Shown in pieces: positions 8,800-23,057 of a stretch of 64,000 nucleotides of DNA (positions within the stretch are counted from its first letter, which is position 1; every line of letters starts with the position of its first letter). Under the pieces are notes generated by a model. The model saw nothing but the letters and a program-made list of their open reading frames with translations, did no database searches and had not been told where the DNA came from. Source of the DNA: Alginatibacterium sediminis (GTDB lineage: Bacteria > Pseudomonadota > Gammaproteobacteria > Enterobacterales > Celerinatantimonadaceae); contig NZ_RAQO01000009.1 in NCBI RefSeq assembly GCF_003610775.1, forward strand, positions 248,001 to 312,000. Reading direction: 5' to 3'. The position numbers and the translations under genes were made by a program.

Positions 8800-9216
8800 A
8801 TGGTTTTATGGCACGATTATGTTGTTTCAGTCTCAGATCTCCCTACTCAAGAAGAAGTCTGTTTAATTAGCCGTCATTTTAAAATGGTAAAGTTTCTTCC
8901 CTTAAATCAACAGATAGCGTCGTTGAGAGAGTTAGGAAAAGAACACAATATTCGGTTTAACGCACAAACCGAACAATGGATTAAGAGCAGTGGGTTTAAT
9001 TATTTACAAAACTCAAAATTATTAGAAAATGCCCCACTAGCGCATGTTTGCATGCTTTTGCAAAATCTCAGCACCCATAACCAGCCTGAGCTTCTATTGC
9101 GCCACAGTTGTCACCAATTTTTACCTATGCTGCTACAACGTCTTGATACCTTTGCTCTGCCGCAAGACAATACAGCGAACAACCCTGAGAACGAAACTAG
9201 TATAGCTTTTGCGTAA
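8800..9216 (+). CDS. Hypothetical protein, 138 residues
   Basis: I do not recognise this gene. Two ATGs compete: 8794 abuts GAGGA directly, while 8800 lies 6 nt from it, so 8800 is preferred. The product is soluble, rich in Leu, Gln, Asn and His, and helical in its second half (VCMLLQNLSTHNQPELLLRH). It has no signal peptide or motif. A 7-bp inverted repeat (TTTGAAA/TTTCAAA, 8709-8726) lies in its upstream region. Its stop codon ends one base before that of the convergent LacI gene. Confidence 0.5.
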   Translation: MVLWHDYVVSVSDLPTQEEVCLISRHFKMVKFLPLNQQIASLRELGKEHNIRFNAQTEQWIKSSGFNYLQNSKLLENAPLAHVCMLLQNLSTHNQPELLLRHSCHQFLPMLLQRLDTFALPQDNTANNPENETSIAFA

Positions 9217-9217
9217 A

Positions 9218-10246
9218 CTACGCAATGATAGCAGGCTGCTTATGTGCTTCGACAACGGATTGTCGAATAACTAGGGTGGGTATAAAGTTTAATTGAGGCT
9301 TTTCAGCTAGACCAGGTTTTAGTTTACTCAATTCCAAGGCTAAAATGATCGCGCTGGTGGCCATCAGCTCAATTGGATAACGGATCGTAGTTAGTTTTGG
9401 ACGTAAATACTTACCATATATTAAGTTATCAAATCCAACGATAGAAACATCATCTGGAACTCGAATCCCATTATCAGCTAGTGCCGACATTGCTCCAAAC
9501 GCCATCGCATCGTTATAAGCAACAACTGCCGTAAACTCGATCCCGCGACTTAATAGATTTAGTGCCGCGCGTTCGCCACCTTCTTCATTTGGATCATCGC
9601 ATGCGATAGCGGCTTGTGGAATATTTAAGCCGGCTTCTCTCAAGGTCCGCTCACAGCCACTAAGTCGTTCGATCTGGTCGGTAATGTCATGAGTACTATT
9701 GATAAAAGCAAAATGTCGATGACCTTTGCCGAGTAGGTAGCGGGTTGCAACTTCAGTCCCCTTGGCATTGTCCAAGGTGATGCAGCGGTGGGCAATCTCC
9801 GGGATCATCCGGTTCATTAATACCATGCCGGGTTCTCGGCGAGCATACTCAAGTAACTCTTCGTCACTCAAAGCCTTACTATGCACGACAAAAGCCTGAC
9901 AACGTTTTGAAATAAGTAGGTCTAAGACTTCTCGCTCTTGTTCGGTTTGGTGAAAGCCATTACCGATCAGCAAGTGCATTCCTTGGTCGCGGGCGACACG
10001 CTCCACAGCCTTCGCTAAAGAGCCAAAGAAGGGATCGGATACGTCTGAAACCATCAGTCCAATTGTGTCTGAGGTCTGACTGACGAGTGCTCTAGCATTG
10101 GCATTTGGCCGATAGCCAAGTTCAAGCATGGCGTCGGTAACCAATTTCTTTGAGCTTTCGCTGGCTTTGGGTGATTTGTTAACCACTCGTGAAACAGTTG
10201 CTACTGATACACCAGCTAATTTTGCTACATCTTTAATGGTTGCCAT
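9218..10246 (-). CDS. LacI-family transcriptional repressor of the galactoside regulon
   Basis: A 342-residue LacI/GalR regulator. The HTH begins at residue 2 (ATIKDVAKLAGVSVATVSRVVN), followed by a hinge helix and a periplasmic-binding-protein-like sugar domain (TIGLMVSDVSDPFFGSLAKAVE; VVAYNDAMAFGAMSAL; VSIVGFDN). The frame opens at 10336, but the ATG at 10246 is where the family starts. Divergent from the alpha-galactosidase gene. A LacI-type palindrome at 10321-10336 between them, repeated at 18937-18952 before the ABC genes, is its likely operator. The inducer is probably a galactoside or galactose; this is inferred from context. Confidence 0.93.
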   Translation of the reverse strand: MATIKDVAKLAGVSVATVSRVVNKSPKASESSKKLVTDAMLELGYRPNANARALVSQTSDTIGLMVSDVSDPFFGSLAKAVERVARDQGMHLLIGNGFHQTEQEREVLDLLISKRCQAFVVHSKALSDEELLEYARREPGMVLMNRMIPEIAHRCITLDNAKGTEVATRYLLGKGHRHFAFINSTHDITDQIERLSGCERTLREAGLNIPQAAIACDDPNEEGGERAALNLLSRGIEFTAVVAYNDAMAFGAMSALADNGIRVPDDVSIVGFDNLIYGKYLRPKLTTIRYPIELMATSAIILALELSKLKPGLAEKPQLNFIPTLVIRQSVVEAHKQPAIIA

Positions 10247-10320
10247 GCTCGGAAGTGTAATCCTTTCCACATTTTTGTGATTCAGGTTATTTAACAACAA
10301 ATTTGGCCTTGCCACAACAG

Positions 10321-10336
10321 GTGTAAACGTTACCAT
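10321..10336. promoter_or_regulatory. LacI-type operator 1 (galactosidase operon)
   Basis: The 16-mer GTGTAAACGTTACCAT is a near-palindrome around the AACGTT core typical of LacI-family sites. Read on the minus strand it matches the 16-mer at 18937-18952 at 15 of 16 positions. It lies between the divergent regulator and alpha-galactosidase genes. Confidence 0.7.
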
Positions 10337-10394
10337 TACGTCTATGTAGTGGAGCTCACAATTCCACGGTGTTTATAGCGTATATAACAGCCGC

Positions 10395-10407
10395 TACCGA
10401 AACGGTA
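10395..10407. promoter_or_regulatory. Inverted repeat in the alpha-galactosidase leader
   Basis: TACCG-AAA-CGGTA is a perfect 5-bp inverted repeat about 30 nt before the GTG start. It could be a second operator or an RNA hairpin near the start. It does not match the 16-bp operator motif. Confidence 0.35.
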
Positions 10408-10435
10408 TTGCCGGCGAAGCTAAAAGGATATATTT

Positions 10436-15704
<5,269 letters not shown>

Positions 15705-15725
15705 CAAACAGTTTTAGCGAGTAAT

Positions 15726-15750
15726 AAAAAGGCCGCTGTGCGGCCTTTTT
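15726..15750. terminator. Bidirectional terminator between lacZ and leuA
   Basis: AAAAAGGCCGC and GCGGCCTTTTT pair around TGT. The A-run and T-run make it effective for both convergent genes. Confidence 0.88.
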
Positions 15751-15757
15751 GCTAGGT

Positions 15758-17455
15758 TTAAACCAAACTGGCTTGATGGTTGGTCTGATAGTGCTGGTTA
15801 AAGGTGCACAACAGCGCCTGCAAGCTTGCGTTCATAATGTCCTGATGAATGGCAACCCCTAGATAACGATGGCCTTCTATGCGCGCTTGTATGTAGCAAA
15901 TGGCCTTGGAGTCCACGCCTTGACTTAAAGCATGCTCACTGTAATCAAGGACTTCGATATCATGCTTGAAGTGTGATGAGAGGGCGCGATTAAATGCTTC
16001 AAGTGCGCCACTGCCTTGTCCTGCAATACTAACCGTATCGTTGTTGGCATGGCTTAAGCGCACTTTGATTTGCTCTTGTCCATCGGAGCTAAGCTGCGTT
16101 TCCGCGATACTAAATTGGTTTTGTTTTAAGTATTGGCGTTCAAATAGATTCCAAATAGCTGACGAGGATGTTTCTTCGCCACTTTGTTCACTATGCGCTT
16201 GTACAATGCTGCTAAACTCGATTAGAGCCCAGCGTGGGAGCTCGATACCATAGTCTCGCTCTAAAATGTAAGCGATTCCACCTTTACCACTTTGGCTGTT
16301 AATCCGAATAACTTCTTGATAATCACGTCCCAAATCGGCTGGATCGATAGGCAAATATGCAACGTCCCACGCTTCTTCTTTACTTTGTAGTGCTAAGCAT
16401 TTTTTAATCGCATCCTGATGACTACCAGAAAACGCGGTGTACACTAATTCGCCCGCATAAGGATGTCGAGGATGAATTGGCAGTTGGGTGCATTCTTTAG
16501 CCACGCGCGAAATCGTATCAATATCAGATAGGTCTAACTGAGGGTCGATCCCTTGACTATAAAGATTCATTGCATAAGTAATGATATCCATATTACCGGT
16601 ACGTTCGCCGTTGCCAAACAAGGTGCCTTCAACCCGCTGTGCCCCTGCTAATGAGCCAAGTTCAGCCGCCGCGACCGCGCAACCACGGTCATTGTGGGTA
16701 TGCTGACTTATGATAACGGCGTCGCGGTAATCAATATGTCGTATAAACCACTCAATCTGGTCCGCATACACATTTGGAGTCGACATTTCTACCGTCGCAG
16801 GAAGATTTAAAATGGCTTTTTGCTTGTTAGTTGGCTGCCACACGTGAAGTACGGCGTTGCAAATATCAACCGCAAAGTCTAGTTCGGTAGCGGTGAAGCT
16901 TTCGGGTGAATACTGAAACTGCCACTGAGTTTGCGGATAGTCTTTAGAGCAATCAATAACATCTTGCGCACCTTTTACCGCAATATCTATGATCCCCTGT
17001 CGATCTAGCTTGAAAACTTTGTCGCGCTGAACCTTAGATGTGGAATTGTAAACGTGAACAATTGCCGACTTTACACCATCCAAGGCCTCAAAGGTGCGTT
17101 GTATTAGCGCTGGGCGAGCCTGAGTTAAGACTTGTACGGTTACGTCGTTAGGAATTTTGTTTTCTTCAATTAACCAGCGGCAAAACTCGAATTCAGTTGC
17201 TGATGCTGAAGGGAAACCGATTTCAATTTGTTTGAATCCTACATCAACCAATAGTTGGAACAATTTCTTTTTCTGTTCAACTGACATCGGTTCTATCAAG
17301 GCTTGGTTGCCGTCCCGCAAGTCAACGCTACACCACTGGGGTGCACTCAGCAGAGTTTGGCTCGGCCATGTTCTATCATTAAGCTTAAGCGCTGGAAACG
17401 CGCGGTACTTCTGATGATCGAATTGTGGTTGAACCATATTTATTGCCTTAGACAT
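15758..17455 (-). CDS. leuA: 2-isopropylmalate synthase LeuA
   Basis: Condenses 2-oxoisovalerate with acetyl-CoA, the first committed step of leucine synthesis. The 565-residue product belongs to the longer LeuA type (Corynebacterium/Pseudomonas form) with SVDLRDGNQAL (metal Asp), EIGFPSAS, the metal histidines in ISQHTHNDRGCA, and LFGNGERTGNMD. The C-terminal 120 residues are the regulatory domain that binds leucine. GGAG lies about 9 nt before the ATG. It stands alone between the galactosidase operon and the sugar-ABC genes, with no leuBCD beside it; I saw no leader peptide rich in Leu codons. Confidence 0.95.
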   Translation of the reverse strand: MSKAINMVQPQFDHQKYRAFPALKLNDRTWPSQTLLSAPQWCSVDLRDGNQALIEPMSVEQKKKLFQLLVDVGFKQIEIGFPSASATEFEFCRWLIEENKIPNDVTVQVLTQARPALIQRTFEALDGVKSAIVHVYNSTSKVQRDKVFKLDRQGIIDIAVKGAQDVIDCSKDYPQTQWQFQYSPESFTATELDFAVDICNAVLHVWQPTNKQKAILNLPATVEMSTPNVYADQIEWFIRHIDYRDAVIISQHTHNDRGCAVAAAELGSLAGAQRVEGTLFGNGERTGNMDIITYAMNLYSQGIDPQLDLSDIDTISRVAKECTQLPIHPRHPYAGELVYTAFSGSHQDAIKKCLALQSKEEAWDVAYLPIDPADLGRDYQEVIRINSQSGKGGIAYILERDYGIELPRWALIEFSSIVQAHSEQSGEETSSSAIWNLFERQYLKQNQFSIAETQLSSDGQEQIKVRLSHANNDTVSIAGQGSGALEAFNRALSSHFKHDIEVLDYSEHALSQGVDSKAICYIQARIEGHRYLGVAIHQDIMNASLQALLCTFNQHYQTNHQASLV

Positions 17456-17639
17456 AGTGGTGAAGCTCCAAATCCTACAGGTGAATTCTCAATGATTGCG
17501 ATAACTAAAAGCGTGGTAATAACAAACAATGAAATGAACCTCTTAAGTATAGGAACTTGGGCTCAATTATGTTTTGCGAATTTTGCTTAGAATTACTATC
17601 TTTAAGCAATAACAGAAAGGAAATGTCTATTTTTAGGGC

Positions 17640-17669
17640 AAAAAAAAGCCGAACAATTGAATGTTCGGC
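17640..17669 (-). terminator. Terminator of the ABC ATPase gene
   Basis: Perfect 8-bp stem GCCGAACA (17648-17655) and TGTTCGGC (17662-17669) with a 6-nt loop, followed on the minus strand by eight T residues. Confidence 0.88.
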
Positions 17670-17692
17670 AAACTCTTGGAATAGAGAGCTTT

Positions 17693-18790
17693 TTATTTTT
17701 TAGAATACAAGCGTACTGCTTCATTGTTCTTATTAAATAAGAAACAGTCGTCGTAAGAGATGTTTAGCGGCACGTTGTCAAAACGGTCAACGCTGTGGTC
17801 ACCAGCAACATGCACTTTCATGCCATCGTTGCCATTGATCTGCCCGAATAGGTAAGTGGCATTACCTAAGCGTTCTACCACTTCACTTTGGAATTCAATG
17901 ATGAAATCTGAAGCGTTGTCTAAATCCATGTGTTCTGGGCGAATACCTAAGGTTAAGCTCTCACCAGCTTTGACTGAGTTGTCTCGCACTTTTAGAGGAA
18001 TATTGTTGCCATCTGGAAGAGTAATTTGTGCAGTGTCACCTTCAACGGAAGCAACTGAAACCGGTAAAAAGTTCATACGTGGTGAGCCAATAAAGCCCGC
18101 AACAAATTCGTTTTCTGGATAGTTGTAAAGCTCAAGTGGCGAACCAACTTGTTCGATATTACCGTCACGTAGAACTACAATTTTATCCGCAAGGGTCATT
18201 GCTTCCACTTGATCGTGGGTAACATACACCATGGTGGTTTCGAGTTCTTTGTGCAATTTTGCTATTTGCAGACGCATCTCTACGCGAAGCTCTGCGTCAA
18301 GGTTTGAGAGCGGCTCATCAAAAAGGAATACTTTAGGGTCACGTACAATCGCACGACCGATAGCAACCCGCTGGCGTTGGCCACCTGAAAGTTCTTTAGG
18401 CTTACGTTTTAGTAGCGGTTCCATTTGCAAGGTTTTAGCCGCTACTGCGACACGCTCTGCAATGATGTCTTTGGCAACACCATTCATTTTCATACCAAAG
18501 CCCATGTTTTCTTCGACGGTCATATGCGGATAGAGCGCATAAGATTGAAATACCATAGCCACGCCACGATCAGCCGGGTCTACGTCGTTTACACATTTGT
18601 CGTCAATGAACAATTCGCCTTCGGTGATCTCTTCAAGACCAGCGATTAAGCGTAATAGAGTAGACTTACCACAACCTGAAGGCCCAACAAATACAACGAA
18701 TTCGCCATGCTGAATATCTAAGTCAATGCCATGAATTGTCTCAACTTTTCCAAATCTTTTGACAATTTTTTTCAGATTAATGTTTGCCAT
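17693..18790 (-). CDS. Sugar ABC transporter ATP-binding protein (MsmK/UgpC type)
   Basis: Energises the galactoside importer encoded divergently. 365 residues: ATPase domain with Walker [11 protein letters not shown]-loop [14 protein letters not shown], signature [14 protein letters not shown] and Walker [15 protein letters not shown]-terminal TOBE/MalK-like regulatory domain follows ([25 protein letters not shown]). The frame opens at 18814, but the ATG at 18790 has AAGGGG at proper distance and begins [15 protein letters not shown], as the family does. Shares the 315-nt control region containing operator 2 with the permease genes. Confidence 0.93.
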   Translation of the reverse strand: MANINLKKIVKRFGKVETIHGIDLDIQHGEFVVFVGPSGCGKSTLLRLIAGLEEITEGELFIDDKCVNDVDPADRGVAMVFQSYALYPHMTVEENMGFGMKMNGVAKDIIAERVAVAAKTLQMEPLLKRKPKELSGGQRQRVAIGRAIVRDPKVFLFDEPLSNLDAELRVEMRLQIAKLHKELETTMVYVTHDQVEAMTLADKIVVLRDGNIEQVGSPLELYNYPENEFVAGFIGSPRMNFLPVSVASVEGDTAQITLPDGNNIPLKVRDNSVKAGESLTLGIRPEHMDLDNASDFIIEFQSEVVERLGNATYLFGQINGNDGMKVHVAGDHSVDRFDNVPLNISYDDCFLFNKNNEAVRLYSKK

Positions 18791-18936
18791 TTGCAGCCCC
18801 TTGCGGTGTACCAATAATTAAAGTTTCATTGCGCAGACTATAACTGCACTTGATGCCAAATTACGAAATTAGGTAGAACTTATTTACCAAATATGACATC
18901 GATCATACTTCAATACTTTACCTGAACAATTTTGCT

Positions 18937-18952
18937 ATGGAAACGTTTACAC
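18937..18952. promoter_or_regulatory. LacI-type operator 2 (ABC transporter)
   Basis: ATGGAAACGTTTACAC, a LacI-family palindrome centred on AAACGTTT. It differs at one of 16 positions from the reverse complement of operator 1 at 10321-10336. It lies between the divergent ATPase and permease genes and could control both. Confidence 0.72.
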
Positions 18953-19104
18953 TTCACAAAAATTGAATTACTTTGGCAGTATTATAGTTCACAAAAGATT
19001 TACAGTGATTTCACAAGCTGGTTTTTCATTCACTATTGATTTATGTTGTTAATGTGATTGTTGGCTAGTGAGTCTATTTGCTGCCACCAAGAAGGAATTT
19101 ACAT

Positions 19105-20022
19105 ATGGCGCAGAGCAGCCCCCAAATCGGGTTACCCGATTCCCGTCCATCTACACGTAGGAAATGGCGGCCTACGGTCATAGCACCCTGGCTATTTTTA
19201 GCGCCAGCAATGATCGTATTTTTCGTTTATGTCATCTATCCAGTGTTTGACAGCATTTGGCTCAGTTTTTTCGACTGGGATGGTTTAGGTGATAAAACTT
19301 GGATAGGTCTCGACAACTATCGTGAGCTGTTTGACTCTGACACCTTTTGGAAAGCATTCTCTAACAACCTATTGTGGTTAGTTTTGTTTATGCTAGCGCC
19401 ACCTTGCGGCCTCGCAATTGCTCTATTCTTGAATCAACAAGTTGCCGGTATCCGTGCTGTAAAAGCTTTATTCTTTTTCCCCTTCGTTATTTCGCAAGTA
19501 GTAGTTGGCTTAGTTTTCTCTTGGTTCTACGACCCTAACTTTGGTTTGCTCAACGAAGCGATAGTGTTCTTCGGTGGTGACCCTATAGCGATACTTGCTG
19601 ACGAAAAACTCGTCACCTACGGCATTATTGCTGCGGGCTTGTGGCCTCAAATCGCCTATTGCATGATTTTGTATTTAACAGGTTTGAATAACCTAAATGG
19701 CGAGCAGATTGAAGCAGCTCAATTGGACAACGCCAAAGGCTGGAAAATGCTTTGGTACATCGTTATTCCGCAACTTAGCCCGGCGACTTTCATTGCGATC
19801 GTAGTCACGGTTATTGGAGCTTTGCGCTCATTTGACTTGGTAGCAACCATGACCGCTGGTGGCCCTTGGGGCAGCTCAACGGTGCTTGCATACATGATGT
19901 ATGAAGAGGCTATCTTCAATTATCGCATGGGTTATGGGGCTGCGGTTGCAGTTGTACTATTCCTCATTATGGATATTTATATCGCTTACTTCTTGTGGCG
20001 TATGGTTAAGAGTGAAAAATAA
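19105..20022 (+). CDS. Sugar ABC transporter permease (MalF/UgpA type)
   Basis: Inner-membrane subunit of the sugar importer; 305 residues with six predicted helices, the first being WLFLAPAMIVFFVYVIYPVF. The coupling EAA loop is EQIEAAQLDNAKGWKMLWY followed by IPQLSP, which docks on the ATPase. The ATG at 19105 has AAGGA 8-9 nt upstream; the frame is open from 19078 but lacks a ribosome site there. Its stop overlaps the next permease start by one base (TAATG). Confidence 0.93.
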   Translation: MAQSSPQIGLPDSRPSTRRKWRPTVIAPWLFLAPAMIVFFVYVIYPVFDSIWLSFFDWDGLGDKTWIGLDNYRELFDSDTFWKAFSNNLLWLVLFMLAPPCGLAIALFLNQQVAGIRAVKALFFFPFVISQVVVGLVFSWFYDPNFGLLNEAIVFFGGDPIAILADEKLVTYGIIAAGLWPQIAYCMILYLTGLNNLNGEQIEAAQLDNAKGWKMLWYIVIPQLSPATFIAIVVTVIGALRSFDLVATMTAGGPWGSSTVLAYMMYEEAIFNYRMGYGAAVAVVLFLIMDIYIAYFLWRMVKSEK

Positions 20023-20873
20023 TGTTTCCTAGACCTATAGAAAAAGCCTCAAAAGGCGTCAATATTAGTTATCGCATCGCACTGGTTGCATCGATTGTTC
20101 TGTGGTTGCTCCCTTTGCTCGCTGTAATGGCTACATCAGTTCGTTCGTTAGGCGATATTAACGAAGGTAATTATTGGGGCTGGCCCAGTGAGTGGATGCT
20201 GATTGAAAATTATACTCAGGTGTTCACCAGCACCCCAATGGCTCAGTACTTGATGAACAGTTTGATCATCACTCTACCTGCTGTTGCCGGTGCCGTAGCC
20301 TTATCAACCTTAGCTGGCTACGCGCTTGCCAAATATCAATTTAAAGCCAATATTTGGATATTCGCGACCTTTATTGCTGGTAACTTTGTACCCTTTCAAA
20401 TCTTGATGATTCCAGTACGCGATCTAACCATTAGCTTTGGATTATACGATACTCATTGGGCGATTATATTCTTCCATATCGCGTTCCAATCTGGTTTCTG
20501 TACCTTGTTTATGCGCAACTTTATTGTCGGGTTGCCCACAGAATTGATCGAATCTGCTCGCGTCGAAGGTGTCAGTGAATTTAAGATTTTCTTCCATATT
20601 GTATTGCCACTGGTTCGACCTGCAACTGCAGCCCTCGCCGTACTGGTATTTACCTTTATTTGGAATGACTTTTTCTGGGCCTTAGTTTTGGTTCAAAGTG
20701 ATGAGGTGCGCCCAGTGACAGCAGGATTAAGCGCACTCCAAGGACAATGGTTAGCGTCATGGCAGCTTATTTCTGCCGGAGCGGTAGTCGCAGCGTTGCC
20801 GCCAGTGATTTTGTTTTTCACTATGCAGCGCCACTTTATTGCAGGATTAACGCTTGGAGCAACCAAAGGCTAG
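20022..20873 (+). CDS. Sugar ABC transporter permease (MalG/UgpE type)
   Basis: Second membrane subunit of the importer; 283 residues, six helices. The EAA loop is ELIESARVEGVSEFKIFFH followed by VLPLVRPA. ATG at 20022 overlaps the preceding stop codon, a sign of translational coupling and fixed 1:1 production. The first helix follows a short basic N-terminus (YRIALVASIVLWLLPLLAV). The binding-protein gene follows after 111 nt. Confidence 0.93.
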   Translation: MFPRPIEKASKGVNISYRIALVASIVLWLLPLLAVMATSVRSLGDINEGNYWGWPSEWMLIENYTQVFTSTPMAQYLMNSLIITLPAVAGAVALSTLAGYALAKYQFKANIWIFATFIAGNFVPFQILMIPVRDLTISFGLYDTHWAIIFFHIAFQSGFCTLFMRNFIVGLPTELIESARVEGVSEFKIFFHIVLPLVRPATAALAVLVFTFIWNDFFWALVLVQSDEVRPVTAGLSALQGQWLASWQLISAGAVVAALPPVILFFTMQRHFIAGLTLGATKG

Positions 20874-20984
20874 AGGCTTTCTAGTGACAAGCGTTATAAA
20901 ACACACTCTCAGTATAGAGAGACTAAGGTCGAGTGAATGACCTTAATAACAATGAAGTACCAATAAATAAAAGGAAGGAACATC

Positions 20985-22211
20985 ATGAAAAAAATTGCCA
21001 AGTTAGGCCAGATTGCATTGCTATCAACAGCAATGTCAACGATGGCCACAGCCGGTACATTGGTAATCAACTCTGATACATCTGATCCAGCACCGAAAGC
21101 TGCTTTCGCTGAGATCATTGCCCAGTTCGAAAAAGAAAACCCAGATATTACGGTTAAGTACAACCTATACGATCATGAAGCTTATAAAACAACGATTCGT
21201 AACTGGCTAGTTACTTCTCCACCCGATGTAGTGCATTGGTATGCCGGTAACCGTATGAAGGCTTTCGTTGATCGCGGTTTGTTTGAAGATGTAAGTGATC
21301 TTTGGGCTGAGAACAACATGCAAGATACGTTTGCTACAGCTGCGCCAGCAATGACCATTGATGGCAAGCAATGGGGTGTTCCTTTCACGTATTACCAGTG
21401 GGGTGTTTACTATCGTAAAGACCTATTTGAAAAACACGGTATTGGTGAGCCAACAACTTGGGATGAATTTCTAGCCGCTTGTGCAACACTAAAAGAAAAC
21501 AGCATTGCACCTGTTTCTATTGGTACCAAGTATCTATGGACTGCTGCGGGTTGGTTTGATTATTTGAACCTTCGTACTAACGGCCTAGAGTTCCATATGG
21601 ACCTTATGGACGGTAAAGTGCCTTACACTGATGACCGTGTTAGAGCGACTTTCGCAAATTGGGCTGAGCTTGTTGAGCCTGGCTACTTCCTAGAAAACCA
21701 TGCGTCTTACTCATGGCAAGAAGCACAGCCTTTCTTATATAACGGCGAAGCTGCAATGTATTTGATTGGTAACTTCATTACGCCTAACTTCCCAGAAGAA
21801 CTTGAAGGCAAAATGGGCTTCTTCCAATTCCCACAAATCAATCCAGAAGTGGGCATGTTCGAAGATGCGCCAATGGATACGCTACACATTCCATCAAAAG
21901 CTAAAAACAAAGAAGACGCTCGTCGTTACTTAGCATTTATGGCTCGTGAAGATAACCAAACTAAAATTAACGGTGCTCTACTACAGATCCCACCGCATAA
22001 AGACGCACAAGCTGCTGACAACTACTTCCTAGATAAAGGTGTAGCAATGTTGGGTAGCGCAGACGGTACGGCTCAATTTTATGACCGCGATACTGATCCT
22101 GCAATGGCAAAAGAAGGTATGAAAGGATTCCAAGAATTTATGGTATATCCTGACCGTATCGATGCCATCCTAGAGCGTCTTGAGAAAGTTCGTCAGCGTA
22201 CTTTCAAATAA
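20985..22211 (+). CDS. Extracellular sugar-binding protein of the ABC importer
   Basis: Periplasmic substrate-binding protein, 408 residues, family 1 (MalE/UgpB type). Signal peptide MKKIAKLGQIALLSTAMSTM with cleavage expected after ATAG or nearby. The mature part has typical lobes (FEKENPDITVKYNLYDHE; VVHWYAGNRMKAFVDRG; GVPFTYYQWGVYYRKDLFEKHG). Strong AAGGAAGGAA site before the ATG. Context points to galacto-oligosaccharides as ligand; this is an inference from the linked GH36 and GH2 enzymes and shared operator. Confidence 0.93.
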   Translation: MKKIAKLGQIALLSTAMSTMATAGTLVINSDTSDPAPKAAFAEIIAQFEKENPDITVKYNLYDHEAYKTTIRNWLVTSPPDVVHWYAGNRMKAFVDRGLFEDVSDLWAENNMQDTFATAAPAMTIDGKQWGVPFTYYQWGVYYRKDLFEKHGIGEPTTWDEFLAACATLKENSIAPVSIGTKYLWTAAGWFDYLNLRTNGLEFHMDLMDGKVPYTDDRVRATFANWAELVEPGYFLENHASYSWQEAQPFLYNGEAAMYLIGNFITPNFPEELEGKMGFFQFPQINPEVGMFEDAPMDTLHIPSKAKNKEDARRYLAFMAREDNQTKINGALLQIPPHKDAQAADNYFLDKGVAMLGSADGTAQFYDRDTDPAMAKEGMKGFQEFMVYPDRIDAILERLEKVRQRTFK

Positions 22212-22233
22212 AGACCTTTAATTAGTTAAAACT

Positions 22234-22266
22234 AAAAACCACTGCCATGCAGTGGTTTTTTCTTTT
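22234..22266 (+). terminator. Terminator of the sugar importer operon
   Basis: Perfect 12-bp stem AAAAACCACTGC (22234-22245) and GCAGTGGTTTTT (22249-22260) with loop CAT and a further T-rich tail. Confidence 0.9.
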
Positions 22267-22703
22267 TATAGTCTGTTCACATTCCCTAAGCTTATTCTAA
22301 ATGTGTATTTTTCGGCTTTGCCATTAGTATAAATCCGAACAATACCTTTGTTATCCATGACCATCGTTCCTTCGTCGCGAGAACAGACAATCTTCTTTTT
22401 CTTCGAGTAGGATTCTTCACAAAAATCGCCTTGAGCATCAAAGTGCCATTTCATTCGGATATTTCTAGACTTTCCTTTTAATTCCAACACTTTTAGTCCA
22501 GTTGGTGAATACCAGTTAGACCACTCATTCTTTTGAACCGAAATCATACTGAACCCGGTATTTCCTAACAATTGTTTTGCAGTTATAACGACTCCGCCGT
22601 CTGCTATCGCATCATCAAATTCAGTTGCATAGGTCTCGAAGCTGGCTGAAGTAGCTGCGATACTCATGGTTATACAGCTAATAGCGATTTTCATATTCAT
22701 CAT
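22266..22703 (-). CDS. Secreted hypothetical protein, 145 residues
   Basis: Not recognised. N-terminal signal peptide (MKIAISCITMSIAATSAS, probable cleavage near YATE), then a mature part of about 115 residues, predicted beta-rich, with two cysteines (DFCEES and IVCSRD) that could form a disulfide. AGGA lies 4 nt before the first ATG and 7 nt before the second, so either 22703 or 22700 may be used. It abuts the importer terminator convergently. Expected location is the periplasm or outside. Confidence 0.6.
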   Translation of the reverse strand: MMNMKIAISCITMSIAATSASFETYATEFDDAIADGGVVITAKQLLGNTGFSMISVQKNEWSNWYSPTGLKVLELKGKSRNIRMKWHFDAQGDFCEESYSKKKKIVCSRDEGTMVMDNKGIVRIYTNGKAEKYTFRISLGNVNRL

Positions 22704-23057
22704 AAGGTCCTTTTAAACAAGCTCTTACGCATTTCGCGTCTTCAACTGGGTATCGCAAAGTGCGTGCCAGTGTTTACACGGGATCGATGTGTGAAGGTAA
22801 GCTATTGAATTAAAATGTTTATGAAAAATAAGACAACTCTGAACTTTGCGAGATCAAACTGACAGTTAAGTGCTCTGACACACTCATTTGGGGGACATTA
22901 GATCCAGAGTTGGTTTATAACTTACTGATAGTTATTGATAACTGTTTAAATGTAGATCGATGCAAATTTAGTCAACCCAATTTTTAATTAGTAAAAGTGT
23001 AAACAATGACCATTTCAGAGACTTGGTAACTACAAATTCAAGTCATTTATTGTGAGT
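22704..23057. other. Intergenic, 354 bp, no gene found
   Basis: AT-rich spacer with no open frame that has a ribosome site. The only structure seen is a 14-bp palindrome AGTTAT-TG-ATAACT at 22930-22943, possibly an operator for the secreted-protein gene. Confidence 0.5.

Noticed and set aside
18990-19012. CRP-like site upstream of the sugar permeases
   Set aside because: GTGA and TCAC are separated by only 2 nt, not the 6 nt needed.
22768-22780. TGTTTACAC word as a third LacI operator
   Set aside because: Only one half-site matches and there is no AACGTT core, so it is not counted with the two real candidates.
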